A stretch of 64,000 nucleotides of DNA from Thalassospira indica (GTDB lineage: Bacteria > Pseudomonadota > Alphaproteobacteria > Rhodospirillales > Thalassospiraceae): positions 310,001-374,000 of the forward strand of contig NZ_CP031555.1 of assembly GCF_003403095.1 (NCBI RefSeq), written 5' to 3'. The first letter of the stretch is position 1. Every line of letters starts with the position of its first letter. A program made the position numbers and the translations under genes. Positions 43,155-53,458 of this stretch are shown here, piece after piece. The notes under the pieces are model-generated. The model saw only the letters and a program-made list of their open reading frames with translations, did not search any database and was not told where the DNA came from.

Positions 43155-45878
43155 TCAGCCCTTCAGCGACTGAAGACGATACAGCGCATCAAGGGCTTCG
43201 CGCGGGGTCATGTTATCGGGATCAAGATCGGCAACCGCATCAAGCAGCGCCTTTTGCGCATCCGACAGCGCCGGGGCGCTTGTGCGTTCCTCTTTGGCGG
43301 CCTGTTCGATGGCAACCGCAAACAGCGGCAGGTCATCGGCAAGCTTGGACACCGCGCCACCCTGTTCGCCCTTTTCAAGGGTTTTAAGCACCTGTTCGGC
43401 GCGCTTGATCACGGGCTTTGGCAGGCCGGCCAGCTGGGCGACGTGAATGCCATAAGATCGATCCGCACTGCCCGCACCGACTTCATGGAGGAAGACGACC
43501 TCGCCCTGCCATTCCTTGATCAGCATGGTGTGGCACGACAGGTGTTTGAGCTTGGCCGCCAACGCCGTTAGTTCGTGATAGTGGGTGGCGAAAAGACCAC
43601 GGCACTGATTGATTTCATGCAGGTTTTCAACCACGGCCCAGGCAATCGACAGACCATCAAAGGTCGCGGTGCCACGGCCGATTTCATCCAAAATCACCAG
43701 CGACCGGTCGGTTGCCTGATTAAGGATCGATGCGGTTTCCACCATTTCGACCATGAAGGTCGATCGCCCACGTGCGAGATCATCGGCCGCACCGACGCGC
43801 GAAAACAGCCGGTCAATCACCCCGATATGGGCCTTGGCCGCCGGAACGAACGCGCCGATCTGGGCCAGCACGGCAATCAGGGCATTCTGGCGCAGGAAGG
43901 TCGATTTACCGGCCATGTTCGGACCGGTGATCAGCCACAGGCTTTGTTCATCTTCAAGGCGGCAATCATTGGCAACAAAGGGTGCGTCGCCATTTTCACG
44001 CAAGGCGGCCTCGACCACAGGATGGCGACCCGCGGTGATGTCAAAGGCAAGGCTGTTATCAATGTTGGGGCGAATGCACCCCTGATCGCGGGCGAGTTCG
44101 GCCAGTGCCGCCGATACATCAAGCCCGGCCAGCGCACTTGCACATTTGGCGATGTCATCGGCCTTGGCCAGAACGGCTGCCACCAGTTCGTCAAACAGTT
44201 CAAGTTCAAGCGCAAGCGCCTGATCACCAGCCTTGGAGACCTTGCTTTCAAGTTCGGACAGCTCGACGGTGGTAAAGCGCACCGCATTGGCCATGGTCTG
44301 GCGGTGGATAAACTCATCCATCTCCATCATCTTGTCGGCGGTTTTGGCCGATACTTCAATGAAATAGCCAAGTACGTTGTTGTGCTTGACCTTAAGATTG
44401 GAAATCCCGGTTTGCTCGGTATAGCGGGCCTGCAAATTGGCGATCAGCTTTTTGCTTTCACTTGAAAGCATGCGCAGCTCATCAAGCGGCGGGTGATACC
44501 CCCCGGCGATAAAGCCGCCATCGCGGGCCAGAAGCGGCAGGCTTTCGGCAATTGCCCGGCGCAACAGATCAATCAGATCGCCGTGATGGCCTATCATGGT
44601 CAAATGATCAGAAAGGGCTTCCGGTTGGGCGGTCAGGCCATCATTGCCGCCATCGGGTTTATTCAGAAGATTGCCAATCGCAAAGGCGCAGGACAGGCCA
44701 TCACGCATCGCGGCCAGATCACGCGGACCACCACGCCCGACCGACAGGCGTGACAACGCGCGTTCAATATCCGGGCATTCGCCAAGGGCGGCACGCAGAT
44801 CAGACCGCAAGCCATCGCGATCATGGAAATATTCCACCAGATCAAGGCGCTTGTTGACCTCGTCCGCGTTGGTCAGCGGGGCGGACAGGCGGGCCGCCAA
44901 CAAACGGGCACCTGCACCCGTGCGGGTGCGGTCAATGACGGACAACAACGATCCCTTGCGTTCGCCAGACTGGGTCTGGATCAGCTCCAGCGATCGACGG
45001 GTCGCGGCATCGATTTCCATTGCCGCCCCCTCTGCCACGCGGGTTGGCGGGGCAAGGCGGGGCATCTGGCCCTTTTGGGTCAGCTCGACATAATCAATCA
45101 GCGCACCGGCGGCCGAAAGTTCGGCGATCTCAAATCCGCCAAAGGCATCAAGGGCCTCGACCTCATAAAGCTTCTTAAGCCTGAGCTGCGCATTTTCAGC
45201 ATCAAAGCGTGCGGTCGGCTGCGGGGTGATGATGTTTTTATATTCGGCATAGATGTCGAACACTTCCGCGCGGTTCAGCATCTTTTCCGAAAACAGGATT
45301 TCACCCGGATCAAGCCGGGCAAGGGCGGCGCCAAGACCGGCCATTTCGCACGGCTGAACAAAGAAATCACCGGTCGACATATCAAGCCACGCCAGCCCGA
45401 TTTTGCCGCGGACTTCCGATACGGCGGCCAGATAATTGTGGCGCCGTGCATCCAGCAGGCTGTCTTCGGTAAGGGTGCCCGGCGTGATCAGGCGGACAAC
45501 ACCGCGTTTGACCACCGATTTGGCGCCGCGTTTCTTGGCCTCGGCCGGGTCTTCCATCTGTTCACAGACGGCCACCCGGAAACCCTTGCGGATCAGACGT
45601 TGCAGATAGGTTTCGTGACTATGGACGGGAACACCGGCCATGGGAATTTCGTTACCTTGATGCTTGCCACGTTTTGTCAGGGCAATATCAAGGGCTTCGG
45701 CGGCTTTGACCGCATCGTCAAAGAACAGCTCGTAGAAATCGCCCATCCGATAAAACAGCAGGCAGTCCTGATACTGTTCCTTGATTTCAAGGAACTGCAT
45801 CATCATTGGCGTCGCGCCGTCTCTGGAAAAAGAAGGTGCGGTCGGTGTGGTATCGGATTTATCGGCGATCTGGTTCAT
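43155..45878 (-). CDS. mutS: DNA mismatch repair ATPase MutS
   Basis: MutS recognises mismatches. The 907-residue protein has the mismatch-binding domain with the intercalating Phe in [17 protein letters not shown], connector and lever domains, and the ABC-type ATPase with Walker [14 protein letters not shown] and Walker [18 protein letters not shown]. The C-terminal dimer tail ends QSLKG. The ATG at 45878 (MNQIADKS) is chosen; a longer frame adds 160 Pro/His-rich residues antisense to the next gene and is not credible. It follows upstream of glnD on the same strand. Confidence 0.96.
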   Translation of the reverse strand: MNQIADKSDTTPTAPSFSRDGATPMMMQFLEIKEQYQDCLLFYRMGDFYELFFDDAVKAAEALDIALTKRGKHQGNEIPMAGVPVHSHETYLQRLIRKGFRVAVCEQMEDPAEAKKRGAKSVVKRGVVRLITPGTLTEDSLLDARRHNYLAAVSEVRGKIGLAWLDMSTGDFFVQPCEMAGLGAALARLDPGEILFSEKMLNRAEVFDIYAEYKNIITPQPTARFDAENAQLRLKKLYEVEALDAFGGFEIAELSAAGALIDYVELTQKGQMPRLAPPTRVAEGAAMEIDAATRRSLELIQTQSGERKGSLLSVIDRTRTGAGARLLAARLSAPLTNADEVNKRLDLVEYFHDRDGLRSDLRAALGECPDIERALSRLSVGRGGPRDLAAMRDGLSCAFAIGNLLNKPDGGNDGLTAQPEALSDHLTMIGHHGDLIDLLRRAIAESLPLLARDGGFIAGGYHPPLDELRMLSSESKKLIANLQARYTEQTGISNLKVKHNNVLGYFIEVSAKTADKMMEMDEFIHRQTMANAVRFTTVELSELESKVSKAGDQALALELELFDELVAAVLAKADDIAKCASALAGLDVSAALAELARDQGCIRPNIDNSLAFDITAGRHPVVEAALRENGDAPFVANDCRLEDEQSLWLITGPNMAGKSTFLRQNALIAVLAQIGAFVPAAKAHIGVIDRLFSRVGAADDLARGRSTFMVEMVETASILNQATDRSLVILDEIGRGTATFDGLSIAWAVVENLHEINQCRGLFATHYHELTALAAKLKHLSCHTMLIKEWQGEVVFLHEVGAGSADRSYGIHVAQLAGLPKPVIKRAEQVLKTLEKGEQGGAVSKLADDLPLFAVAIEQAAKEERTSAPALSDAQKALLDAVADLDPDNMTPREALDALYRLQSLKG

Positions 45879-46051
45879 GATGACTTGATAGCAAACCCTG
45901 AAGGCAAAGACGAGAGCAGGAAACTGGCGGGGTGATAAAACTTGATCTATGCCATTGCAACGCCTGAATTTCTGCGAATATATAAAGATCGTGACCAACA
46001 ACCAACTGTCGTTTTTCGCGACAGAATAACAGTGAGCAAGGAGCGTACAAA

Positions 46052-46552
46052 ATGGCAGAAGAACAGACCATCCCGCAGGCCCCGGAACTGGTCGGACTGT
46101 TTGATACCAAGGACGGTTTCGATGCGGCTCTGCGTGCGCTCCGCGATGCCGGGTTTGAACGCACCGATCTGTCGGTTTTAAGCTCTCACGAATCCATTGA
46201 TGTGGCTGGCAAGGATGGTCGGTCCTGGTCCGATGTGCTGACCGCACTGGTGGGTGAAACCAAATATGAAGTGCCGCTGGTGGCGTCCGGTGCGATTGCA
46301 TTGTTTGGTGGCGCTGCGACGGCGGCAGCCGCCATTGCGGTCGGAGCCGGTGTTGGCGCAGTCGCACTTCGTGAATTTATCGAAGAAGTGACCTCTACCC
46401 CGCATACCGAGGATTTCGCCCGTGCGGTCGATGCCGGATCGGTCATTCTGTGGGTTCGGATCGACCCGGACCATGAAGGTGCCGAGGCCAAGGCACGTGC
46501 CATTCTTGAACAGAATGGTGCGACCAACATCCATCTGCATTCGCCGAAGTAA
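46052..46552 (+). CDS. small membrane-associated stress-like protein (YflT/DUF1269-type)
   Basis: The 166-residue protein starts with a soluble ferredoxin-like half ([31 protein letters not shown]), has a central hydrophobic, Ala/Gly-rich hairpin about 74-110 ([31 protein letters not shown]), then a second soluble part ending in IHLHSPK. This arrangement resembles general-stress and heat-induced membrane proteins. AAGGAG lies upstream. It is divergent from mutS and ends at a strong terminator. Function is unknown. Confidence 0.75.
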   Translation: MAEEQTIPQAPELVGLFDTKDGFDAALRALRDAGFERTDLSVLSSHESIDVAGKDGRSWSDVLTALVGETKYEVPLVASGAIALFGGAATAAAAIAVGAGVGAVALREFIEEVTSTPHTEDFARAVDAGSVILWVRIDPDHEGAEAKARAILEQNGATNIHLHSPK

Positions 46553-47075
46553 TCCGCACGTTTTGGCGTGGCGGGCAGCTGCATGACAGAGTCCGCCGAG
46601 AACGATTGATTATGCCGGTAAGGTAACAGGAACACGGGGGCATTGGCCCCCGTTTTTCGTATCGTGGAAAGTTCATATCGGTACCCATCGGCGGGTCGGT
46701 TTGCGCGGCGCAACAAGAACTGCAAGCCCAAGGGCTGTTTGCGCACGCGTGATTACGCCTCTGAAAAACCAACACTTACTGCCGGTCACGGCGGCTTGGT
46801 CGTTGAGCCGGGCGTATGCGCCATTGCGTTTGCGCATGTGAAACGGGTCGGATCAGAGGTCAATGTTGCGCCGCAACATACGGAAAACGCTACGTAATTT
46901 TGCGGTTGCCGTTAACGTCGCCTTTGACCCGGGGCGCGAAGCCTGATTTATTGGGCGGTCCGACAAGACGGTCCCACGCTGCAAACTTGTCGATCAGGAA
47001 AATCAGAACTTAAGAACAAAACAGACCGTACAGGTTGCTTTCCATCTCACCACGCAAGCGTCAGTGAAAAACACA
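46553..47075. other. 523-bp intergenic region, no gene recognised apart from a terminator
   Basis: Following the stress-like gene there is a terminator at 46634-46658. The remaining 400 bp up to maeB contain no frame with recognisable motifs. It probably holds the maeB promoter; nothing more can be supported. Confidence 0.5.
46634..46658 (+). terminator. intrinsic terminator after the stress-like gene
   Basis: ACGGGGGC and GGCCCCCGT form a stem around a 3-4 nt loop, followed by TTTTT, about 80 bp after the stop. Confidence 0.88.
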
Positions 47076-49343
47076 ATGTCAGATACAGAAATCAAGGTTC
47101 GTGACCGTGAAGCGCTGCTGTTTCATTCCAGCGGCCGCCCCGGCAAAATCGAAATCACCGCATCCAAACCGCTGACCACTCAGCGCGACCTCTCGCTCGC
47201 CTATTCACCGGGTGTTGCGGTGCCGTGTCTTGAAATCGCCAAGAACCCGGCGACTGCCTATGATTATACCTCCAAGGGCAACATCGTTGCGGTCATTTCC
47301 AACGGCACCGCCGTGCTTGGCCTTGGCAACCTTGGTGCACTGGCCTCCAAGCCGGTGATGGAAGGCAAGGCGGTTCTGTTCAAACGCTTTGCCGATGTGG
47401 ACGGGTTCGATCTTGAAGTGTCGACCGAGGATGTTGACGAGTTCGTCAATTGCGTACGCTTCCTGGGCGCATCATTCGGCGGGATCAACCTTGAAGACAT
47501 CAAGGCGCCGGAATGTTTCATCATCGAACAGCGCCTGCGCGAAGTCATGGACATTCCGGTGTTTCATGATGACCAGCATGGCACGGCGATCATTGCGGCA
47601 TCGGGCCTGATTAATGCCTGCGACCTGACGGGTCGCAAACTTGAAGACATCAAGCTTGTCATCAACGGGGCCGGTGCGGCCGCGATTGCGTGTTGCGAGC
47701 TGGTCAAAAGCATGGGTGTTGCCCATGACAACGTGATCATGTGTGACTCGCGCGGGGTGATCTACAAGGGCCGCGAAGACGGCATGAACCAGTGGAAATC
47801 GGCCCATGCGGCCGATACCGATGCACGGTCGCTTGACGATGCGATGAAGGGTGCTGATGCGTTCTTTGGCCTGTCGGTCAAGGGGGCGGTGACATCCGCC
47901 ATGGTCAAAAGCATGGCCAAACAGCCGATCATCTTTGCCATGGCCAACCCGGATCCGGAAATTTCCCCGGAAGATGTTGCTGCTATTCGTGATGACGCAA
48001 TTTGCGCCACCGGGCGTTCGGACTATCCCAACCAGATCAACAACGTGCTTGGCTTCCCGTATATCTTCCGTGGCGCGCTTGATGTTCAGGCATCCACGAT
48101 CAACGAGGACATGAAGATTGCCGCAGCCCACGCGGTGGCATCGCTTGCCCGTGAAGACGTGCCAGATGAAGTGGCAGCGGCATACTCCGGGCGTCGTTTG
48201 CAATATGGTCCGGAATACATCATCCCGGCCCCGTTTGACCCGCGCCTGATTACCGCCGTGCCCAAGGCGGTTGCCCAGGCCGCGATGGATAGCGGTGTGG
48301 CGCGTCGTCCGATCATTGATATGGAAGAATATGAAAATCAGCTGCGTGGTCGTCTTGATCCGACGGCCGCCCATTTGCAGCTGATTTCCGATTACGTCCG
48401 TGCGCACCCGAAACGCATCGCCTTTGCCGAGGGCGAGGAAGAAACCGTGATCCGCGCAGCGGTGGCGTATCGCAATTCGGGCTATGGCACGCCGATCCTG
48501 ATCGGGCGCGAAGACCGCATCCATGAAAGTGCCAAGAAGCTTGGTATTGAAAGCCTTGATGGTGTTGAAATCAGCAACGCGGCCCTTTCCAAGCATAATG
48601 CGGAATATGCCGAGTTCCTCTATCAGCGCCTGCAGCGCAAAGGCTTCCTGTGGCGTGATTGCCAGCGCATGGTCAACCAGAAGCGTAACGTGTTTGCCTC
48701 TGTCATGGTGGCACAGGGTCATGCCGATGGTCTGATCACCGGCCTTACCCGGAACTTCAATCGAAGCTTCGCCGATGTTGCCGGTGTGATCGATGCCAAA
48801 CCGGGTGAAATCCCGATGGGGCTGTCAATCGCGATTGCCAAGGGCCGGACGGTGTTCATCGCCGATACCCGTGTGCACAACCTGCCCAATGCAGAGGAAC
48901 TGGCCGAGATCGCCATTCAGGCGGCCGCCAAGGCCCGTCAGATGGGGCATGAGCCGCGTGTGGCGATGGTTTCGCACTCGACCTTCGGTAACCCGTATAG
49001 CGAGGATACCGACCGTATCCGCGAAGCTGTCGGCATCCTTGAAAGCAGCAATGTCGATTTCGAGTTCGATGGCGACATGGCAGTTGATGTGGCACTCGAT
49101 ACCGAGCTTCTGAAGCTTTATCCGTTCTGCCGTCTGTCAGGTCCGGCCAACGTTCTGGTGATGCCGGCACTGCACGCAGCGACCACGGCATCCAAACTGC
49201 TTGATAAGCTTGGTGGTGGCACGGTGGTTGGTCCGGTGATGATCGGTCTGGAAAAACCGGCCCAGATCGCCCAGATGGGGGCAACCGTGAACGATCTTGT
49301 GAACCTCGCAGCCCTTGCTGCCCACGAGGCAGAGCACGGCTAA
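47076..49343 (+). CDS. maeB: NADP-dependent malic enzyme with C-terminal phosphotransacetylase-like domain
   Basis: MaeB decarboxylates malate to pyruvate with NADP. The 755-residue protein has the malic enzyme domain (LAYSPGVAVPCLEIA; FHDDQHGTAIIAASG with catalytic residues; a Rossmann NAD(P) site VINGAGAAAIACCE) and a C-terminal phosphotransacetylase-like domain from about 430, which in characterised homologues is regulatory and binds acetyl-CoA. The ATG at 47076 is used; a GTG at 47064 adds four residues. Confidence 0.95.
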   Translation: MSDTEIKVRDREALLFHSSGRPGKIEITASKPLTTQRDLSLAYSPGVAVPCLEIAKNPATAYDYTSKGNIVAVISNGTAVLGLGNLGALASKPVMEGKAVLFKRFADVDGFDLEVSTEDVDEFVNCVRFLGASFGGINLEDIKAPECFIIEQRLREVMDIPVFHDDQHGTAIIAASGLINACDLTGRKLEDIKLVINGAGAAAIACCELVKSMGVAHDNVIMCDSRGVIYKGREDGMNQWKSAHAADTDARSLDDAMKGADAFFGLSVKGAVTSAMVKSMAKQPIIFAMANPDPEISPEDVAAIRDDAICATGRSDYPNQINNVLGFPYIFRGALDVQASTINEDMKIAAAHAVASLAREDVPDEVAAAYSGRRLQYGPEYIIPAPFDPRLITAVPKAVAQAAMDSGVARRPIIDMEEYENQLRGRLDPTAAHLQLISDYVRAHPKRIAFAEGEEETVIRAAVAYRNSGYGTPILIGREDRIHESAKKLGIESLDGVEISNAALSKHNAEYAEFLYQRLQRKGFLWRDCQRMVNQKRNVFASVMVAQGHADGLITGLTRNFNRSFADVAGVIDAKPGEIPMGLSIAIAKGRTVFIADTRVHNLPNAEELAEIAIQAAAKARQMGHEPRVAMVSHSTFGNPYSEDTDRIREAVGILESSNVDFEFDGDMAVDVALDTELLKLYPFCRLSGPANVLVMPALHAATTASKLLDKLGGGTVVGPVMIGLEKPAQIAQMGATVNDLVNLAALAAHEAEHG

Positions 49344-49366
49344 GCCGAGCCAAAATCAAACATCAG

Positions 49367-49403
49367 AAAGGCGGAGCTGCTTAATCAGTCTCCGCCTTTT
49401 TTC
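49367..49403. terminator. terminator between maeB and the permease gene
   Basis: AAAGGCGGA (49367-49375) and TCCGCCTTT (49391-49399) pair across a 15-nt loop, followed by more T. It terminates maeB and may also serve the convergent permease gene on the minus strand. Confidence 0.78.
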
Positions 49404-49419
49404 TGTTCGGGGCTGGGGC

Positions 49420-50625
49420 TTATTCGACCGGCTGACCCAGAATGGCGATGGCGGCCCCCAAGGCGGCCAGCAGGACAAAGAACGCGGCCTTGCCAGGATT
49501 ATTGCCACGGCGGACGGAAATGATGGCCGCCAAGGCTGCTTGCAGACCGTAATAGATGGCAAAGGCGCGCGATGCAAAACTGACAATCGCGAAGATGTCC
49601 GCCGACCAGGTAAGGGCGATACCGATAATCCCCAGCGCCAGATAGGCCTGTGGCTCGGTAATGCGGTTTCGCGACAGTTGGGCAAACAGTCCACCCGATC
49701 CGCTGGTATCGGCAATTGCGGCACTGAATTGTGATGCCATGGCAGCCGCCACCAGCATGAAGGGCAGGATCGGGGCGACGATCCCCATCATGTCGATAAT
49801 GCCCGTTTCCGAGGACGACATCTGACCAGGGGCGAAAACATAGGAAATCAGAAGGATGTAAATCAGATAGATCAGGGTCGAAAGCCATTGGGCAAGGCGC
49901 ATGGATCGAATACGGGTTTTGGCATCATAGCTTGATCCCAGATAGCGCGATGTTTCGAACCCCTGAACCGTAATCAAAAGACCAAAGGTCATGGTAATGG
50001 CTGACCATCCGGTGACGTTCTGGGGATTGAAAATCAGTTTCTCGTCAATGGCCTGCTTGCTGAAATGGGCCATCAGCCCGACCAGAAGCCCGGTAATGAT
50101 TGCCAATTTCAAACCGACCGAGACATATTCAAGCCGCTCAAGGCTTTTGAATCCGCGTGACCAGCCAACCATGACAATGATGCCAAAGACGCCACTGGTC
50201 ATCAGTTTGGCATCAAGGGTGGAATCAAATGGCGTCAGGCTCAGCGAAAAGGCGCCGAGCAGATTGAGGTAATAGGTCACCGAAATGATGTAGGCAAAGG
50301 CAAGCGCCCAAGAAGAAAGGGTTTCAACACGCTTTGCGAGTTTGCCATAGGTGCCGTCAATGATGGCTTCTTCGCCGGCTTGGATGTTGTTTCGGATCAC
50401 CGCGCCATACAGATAAGCCACACCACAAAGTGCCAGCATCACAAGCGGCGCATAACCGCCATATCCCAGATTAAGCACCGGACCGAGCAGCAAGAAACCA
50501 CTGCCGATGATCGAGGCTAGCGGCGTCACGACAGCGCGCCAGGTGGTGGAGCGCGAAACGCGGGGCATGGACAGCACAATCGCAATGCCGACAGTTGCGA
50601 TGGCAATGATCAAATCGAATATCAC
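49420..50625 (-). CDS. APC-superfamily permease-like inner-membrane protein
   Basis: The 401-residue polytopic protein has about 11-12 hydrophobic segments. It shows an APC-like first helix region (VTPLASIIGSGFLLLGPVL, with the unwound GSG) and later TVQGFETSRYLGSSYD, a family-typical cytoplasmic loop. It likely transports amino acids or other small organic solutes by a secondary mechanism. It is monocistronic. The substrate is unknown; no close characterised relative is recognised. Confidence 0.75.
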   Translation of the reverse strand: MIFDLIIAIATVGIAIVLSMPRVSRSTTWRAVVTPLASIIGSGFLLLGPVLNLGYGGYAPLVMLALCGVAYLYGAVIRNNIQAGEEAIIDGTYGKLAKRVETLSSWALAFAYIISVTYYLNLLGAFSLSLTPFDSTLDAKLMTSGVFGIIVMVGWSRGFKSLERLEYVSVGLKLAIITGLLVGLMAHFSKQAIDEKLIFNPQNVTGWSAITMTFGLLITVQGFETSRYLGSSYDAKTRIRSMRLAQWLSTLIYLIYILLISYVFAPGQMSSSETGIIDMMGIVAPILPFMLVAAAMASQFSAAIADTSGSGGLFAQLSRNRITEPQAYLALGIIGIALTWSADIFAIVSFASRAFAIYYGLQAALAAIISVRRGNNPGKAAFFVLLAALGAAIAILGQPVE

Positions 50626-50908
50626 GTTTTTTGCTCGGACTTTCGGGTGGTGGCGTCCTGATTTTCAAGGACTGTAAGCTGGTTGGTGTCGATTAGCATA
50701 TCGGATGGTGTCTGTATCGTTGCCATCAGGGATCCCACGAATAAAATCAGCCTGCAGTCTTCACCGGGATGAATGGTAACCTGTTTGGCATAGATATCCC
50801 GTTGTCGACGTTATTGTTGGCAGGATGTGACAGATGACCTGATTTTTGCCACATCATGGCGGCAGAAGTCAGGCAAATCGCAAAACGACCAGAAAACAGG
50901 AATCGCTC

Positions 50909-51367
50909 ATGGGCCAGTTGACCCGGTTTTTCGCCCTTATCGTGTTTTTGCCGCTGCTTGCGGCCTGCGAGGATGAACAGGCCAGCGGGCCAAGTGCCGA
51001 TGAAATCACCACGGCTGTGATCGAACGGTTTCGTGATGATCCCTATGCCAAGGTCGGCCATGTTGAAAACGTGACCAAGACCAACAGCATCGCCGAAGGC
51101 GATGACGAGATGATTGTTATGGTGCGCTATGAGCTGGTGTTTGATCGCACGGTTGCCGACTTTGCCGATGACGTGACCGAAAAGGGCAAGGCGGCCGGAA
51201 CGATGGACGATGTCGGCAGCACGGTGCGTGATGCGCTTGATCTGGTGAAAACCAAGATGCTGACGCTCAAGGAAGGCGAATACAAGGTGGGCGACCGTCG
51301 GGTGGTCGAGGATGAAATCCGGTTGCTGAAATCGGAAAAGGGCTGGATTTATCGCGGACGGCCATAA
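50909..51367 (+). CDS. hypothetical lipoprotein
   Basis: The 152-residue protein starts at the ATG at 50909. It has a lipoprotein signal ending LAAC (Cys about 20), an acidic linker, and a small alpha/beta domain (AVIERFRDDPYAKVGHVEN; MIVMVRYELVFDRTVADF) with a late KSEKGWIYRG. No known family is recognised; it may be a periplasmic domain anchored in the inner or outer membrane. It is followed by a strong terminator. Confidence 0.78.
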   Translation: MGQLTRFFALIVFLPLLAACEDEQASGPSADEITTAVIERFRDDPYAKVGHVENVTKTNSIAEGDDEMIVMVRYELVFDRTVADFADDVTEKGKAAGTMDDVGSTVRDALDLVKTKMLTLKEGEYKVGDRRVVEDEIRLLKSEKGWIYRGRP

Positions 51368-51390
51368 CGGGTCTTCTGAATATCCGAAGC

Positions 51391-51419
51391 AAAAAGGGAC
51401 CCGAGCGGGTCCCTTTTTA
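51391..51419 (+). terminator. intrinsic terminator after the lipoprotein gene
   Basis: AAAAAGGGACCCG and GGGTCCCTTTTT form a long stem with a tiny loop, 24 bp after the stop. Its symmetry allows bidirectional use for the convergent gene. Confidence 0.9.
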
Positions 51420-51467
51420 TTTGCTTATCTGGCTTGGTGCCTGATCTATCTCTTTTGTCCCTTGGGA

Positions 51468-52457
51468 TTATTCCTCAAGGGCGGCGAGCACCTTTGGCGG
51501 CGGCGGGACATCGCCTGCCGCAAAATCAAGACCATCAAGCTCGTTCAGCCCGTTCACACTCATGATGGCATGCAGGCTGTCGACATATTCCTCGCCGCGC
51601 TCGGAATATTTGGTCAGGGTCTCGGCCAGTTCCCAGCCACTGATAAACTTGCCTTCTGCGCGAAGGGTTGCGCGACGTTCGCGCAATTCCTGATAGGCCG
51701 GGTGCGAGTTGATGTTGCGTGCATAGGCGCGCACACTGTCCATCAGGCTACCAAAGGCCTTGATGACGTGGGTTTTGCCATCTTCGCGATCTTTCGGCAC
51801 GATGCCTTCATCGTCGCCCCAGGCCCATTGACCAAACAGGGCGTTGCCTTTGCGCACAAAGCGTGACGTGCCCCAACCACTTTCCTCTGCCGACTGGGCA
51901 AGGATCAGTGAGGTCGGGATAACGTCAATGCGCTCAAGCAGGGCGTTGATGCCGCCATCGGTCACGCGATAGCGCTTCATCAGCTGATTGACCCATTGCT
52001 GATCGGCCTGGCTGACCGGGGTGCCGGAAATGCCCTTGGCCTGAATGGCCATCAGGCGTTCGCGGCGCGCGGTGATTTCTTCATTCACGCGCATGGCCAG
52101 CGGCAGCATGATTTTCAGGAAAAGCTGTTTGCGCTCTTCAACCGATGCCAGTTCGCCAAGGCCTTCGGGCACGCGCTTGATATAGACGCGCGGAACTTCG
52201 CCTACCTCATTGAGGTGATAGCCAATGCTTTTGAAATACTGGCTGAGTGCGATGACTTCAGGACCGCGGCGATAAACCGTTTTCTTCTTTTTGATAACGG
52301 CTTCATCTGCCGTGACTTCGACGGTTTCTGTCTCGAAACCTTCCGGAGTTGGAGAAAGATCAATTCCGGCGAAAAGCCCAATATACAGGAAAAAAACCGC
52401 TCCGAAAATCGAAGCGAGCGCAACATTCCTGTAACTGTTTGTTTTTGCGCTAGTCAT
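51468..52457 (-). CDS. Bax-like glucosaminidase-domain protein
   Basis: The 329-residue protein has one N-terminal membrane anchor (ALASIFGAVFFLYIGLFAGI about 12-31) and a periplasmic glucosaminidase (GH73-like) domain with LAQSAEESGWGTSRFVRKGNALFGQW, which includes the catalytic Glu, and late YARNINSHPAY and YSERGEEYVDSL segments. E. coli Bax and relatives share this layout. It probably trims peptidoglycan. The start at 52457 is chosen over 52490. Confidence 0.87.
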   Translation of the reverse strand: MTSAKTNSYRNVALASIFGAVFFLYIGLFAGIDLSPTPEGFETETVEVTADEAVIKKKKTVYRRGPEVIALSQYFKSIGYHLNEVGEVPRVYIKRVPEGLGELASVEERKQLFLKIMLPLAMRVNEEITARRERLMAIQAKGISGTPVSQADQQWVNQLMKRYRVTDGGINALLERIDVIPTSLILAQSAEESGWGTSRFVRKGNALFGQWAWGDDEGIVPKDREDGKTHVIKAFGSLMDSVRAYARNINSHPAYQELRERRATLRAEGKFISGWELAETLTKYSERGEEYVDSLHAIMSVNGLNELDGLDFAAGDVPPPPKVLAALEE

Positions 52458-52596
52458 TGTTGAATCTCCAGGATCAGTCGAACTGTCCATCCCAAGTGGA
52501 GGTTATCTATGCCTGCCGCGCGCGATGATCGCAACGGGCAATATCTCCGAGAGTTGAAAACGCCAAGAAAACCTTTTCGTTCAGCGCATAATTTTT

Positions 52597-52630
52597 ACGC
52601 CCGGCGCGGGTTAAAGTTCACGCCGGGCGT
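52597..52630. repeat. strong inverted repeat downstream of the NfuA-like gene
   Basis: ACGCCCGGCG (52597-52606) and CGCCGGGCGT (52621-52630) form a perfect 10-bp stem with a 14-nt loop between two minus-strand genes. No T run follows on either strand, so if it terminates transcription it would not be by the classic intrinsic route. Confidence 0.45.
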
Positions 52631-52726
52631 CTGAATTTGTTAACGACTCGTAAATCCGTGCGCGGTCAGTTCACCGGATGGTCGGACGCCATCTTGTCGA
52701 TGAGGTGGCTGAAAACCGGGTCAGGC

Positions 52727-53296
52727 TCAGTCAGCCATGACCGGTTCGACGGCCTGAACTTCGGGCACGTAATAACGCAGCATGTTTTCGATGCCCATCT
52801 TGAGCGTCGCGGTGCTGCTCGGGCAGCCAGCGCATGCGCCGTGCATTTCAAGGAAGACCACGCCATCTTCGAAACGGTGGAAGACGATGTCACCACCATC
52901 CTGTGCCACGGCCGGGCGCACGCGGGTATCAAGCAGTTCCTTGATCTGGCTGACCAGCTCATCATCGCCTTCGGCAGCAGAGCTGGTACCGGTGGCGGCG
53001 TTGGAATCCTGATCAAGAACCGGCTGACCGGACGTGTAATGTTCCATGATCCCGCCAAGAATCTGCGGTTTCAGGGTCTGCCAGTCCTTGGAGTCATCCT
53101 TGGTGATGGTGATGAAATCACCGCCGAGGAAAACACCGGCAATGCCATCAATTTCAAACAGCTTGCGGGCAAGCGGCGATTTGATGGCTTCGTCACCCTT
53201 GACGAAGTTGGCGGTGCCAAGACGGCCCATGACTTCTTCGCCCGGAAGGAATTTGAGTGTCGCCGGATTCGGGGTCGGTTCGGTCTGAATGAACAT
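52727..53296 (-). CDS. NfuA-like Fe-S cluster carrier (NifU C-terminal domain)
   Basis: The 189-residue protein delivers Fe-S clusters to client enzymes. It has the Nfu N-terminal domain (MFIQTEPTPNPATLKFLPG) and the NifU-like domain with the cluster cysteines in HGACAGCPSS, preceded by RPAVAQDGGDIVF. This is the HIRA-type Nfu layout found in alphaproteobacteria and mitochondria (NFU1). It is monocistronic. Confidence 0.93.
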   Translation of the reverse strand: MFIQTEPTPNPATLKFLPGEEVMGRLGTANFVKGDEAIKSPLARKLFEIDGIAGVFLGGDFITITKDDSKDWQTLKPQILGGIMEHYTSGQPVLDQDSNAATGTSSAAEGDDELVSQIKELLDTRVRPAVAQDGGDIVFHRFEDGVVFLEMHGACAGCPSSTATLKMGIENMLRYYVPEVQAVEPVMAD

Positions 53297-53458
53297 TTTC
53301 GGCTTGTCCTCTCACTCTGATTGTCGGGACTTATGCTGCCCACTCAACAATCTCTATTTCATTTGGTTAGGCCCTAAATGGGGCAAAAACCACAAAAGAT
53401 CAAGTCGCAGCGCGCAACTCAGGTATTCCGGATGGCGTGTTTCGTGATCACATTGACG

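Noticed and set aside
44823..45935. A 370-codon plus-strand frame
   Set aside because: It is antisense to the mutS coding sequence, with no recognisable domain.
43155..46367. A 1070-codon minus-strand frame extending mutS past 45878
   Set aside because: The extra 160 residues are Pro/His/Arg-rich and lie antisense to the 46052 gene and its promoter. MutS homologues start at the ATG at 45878.
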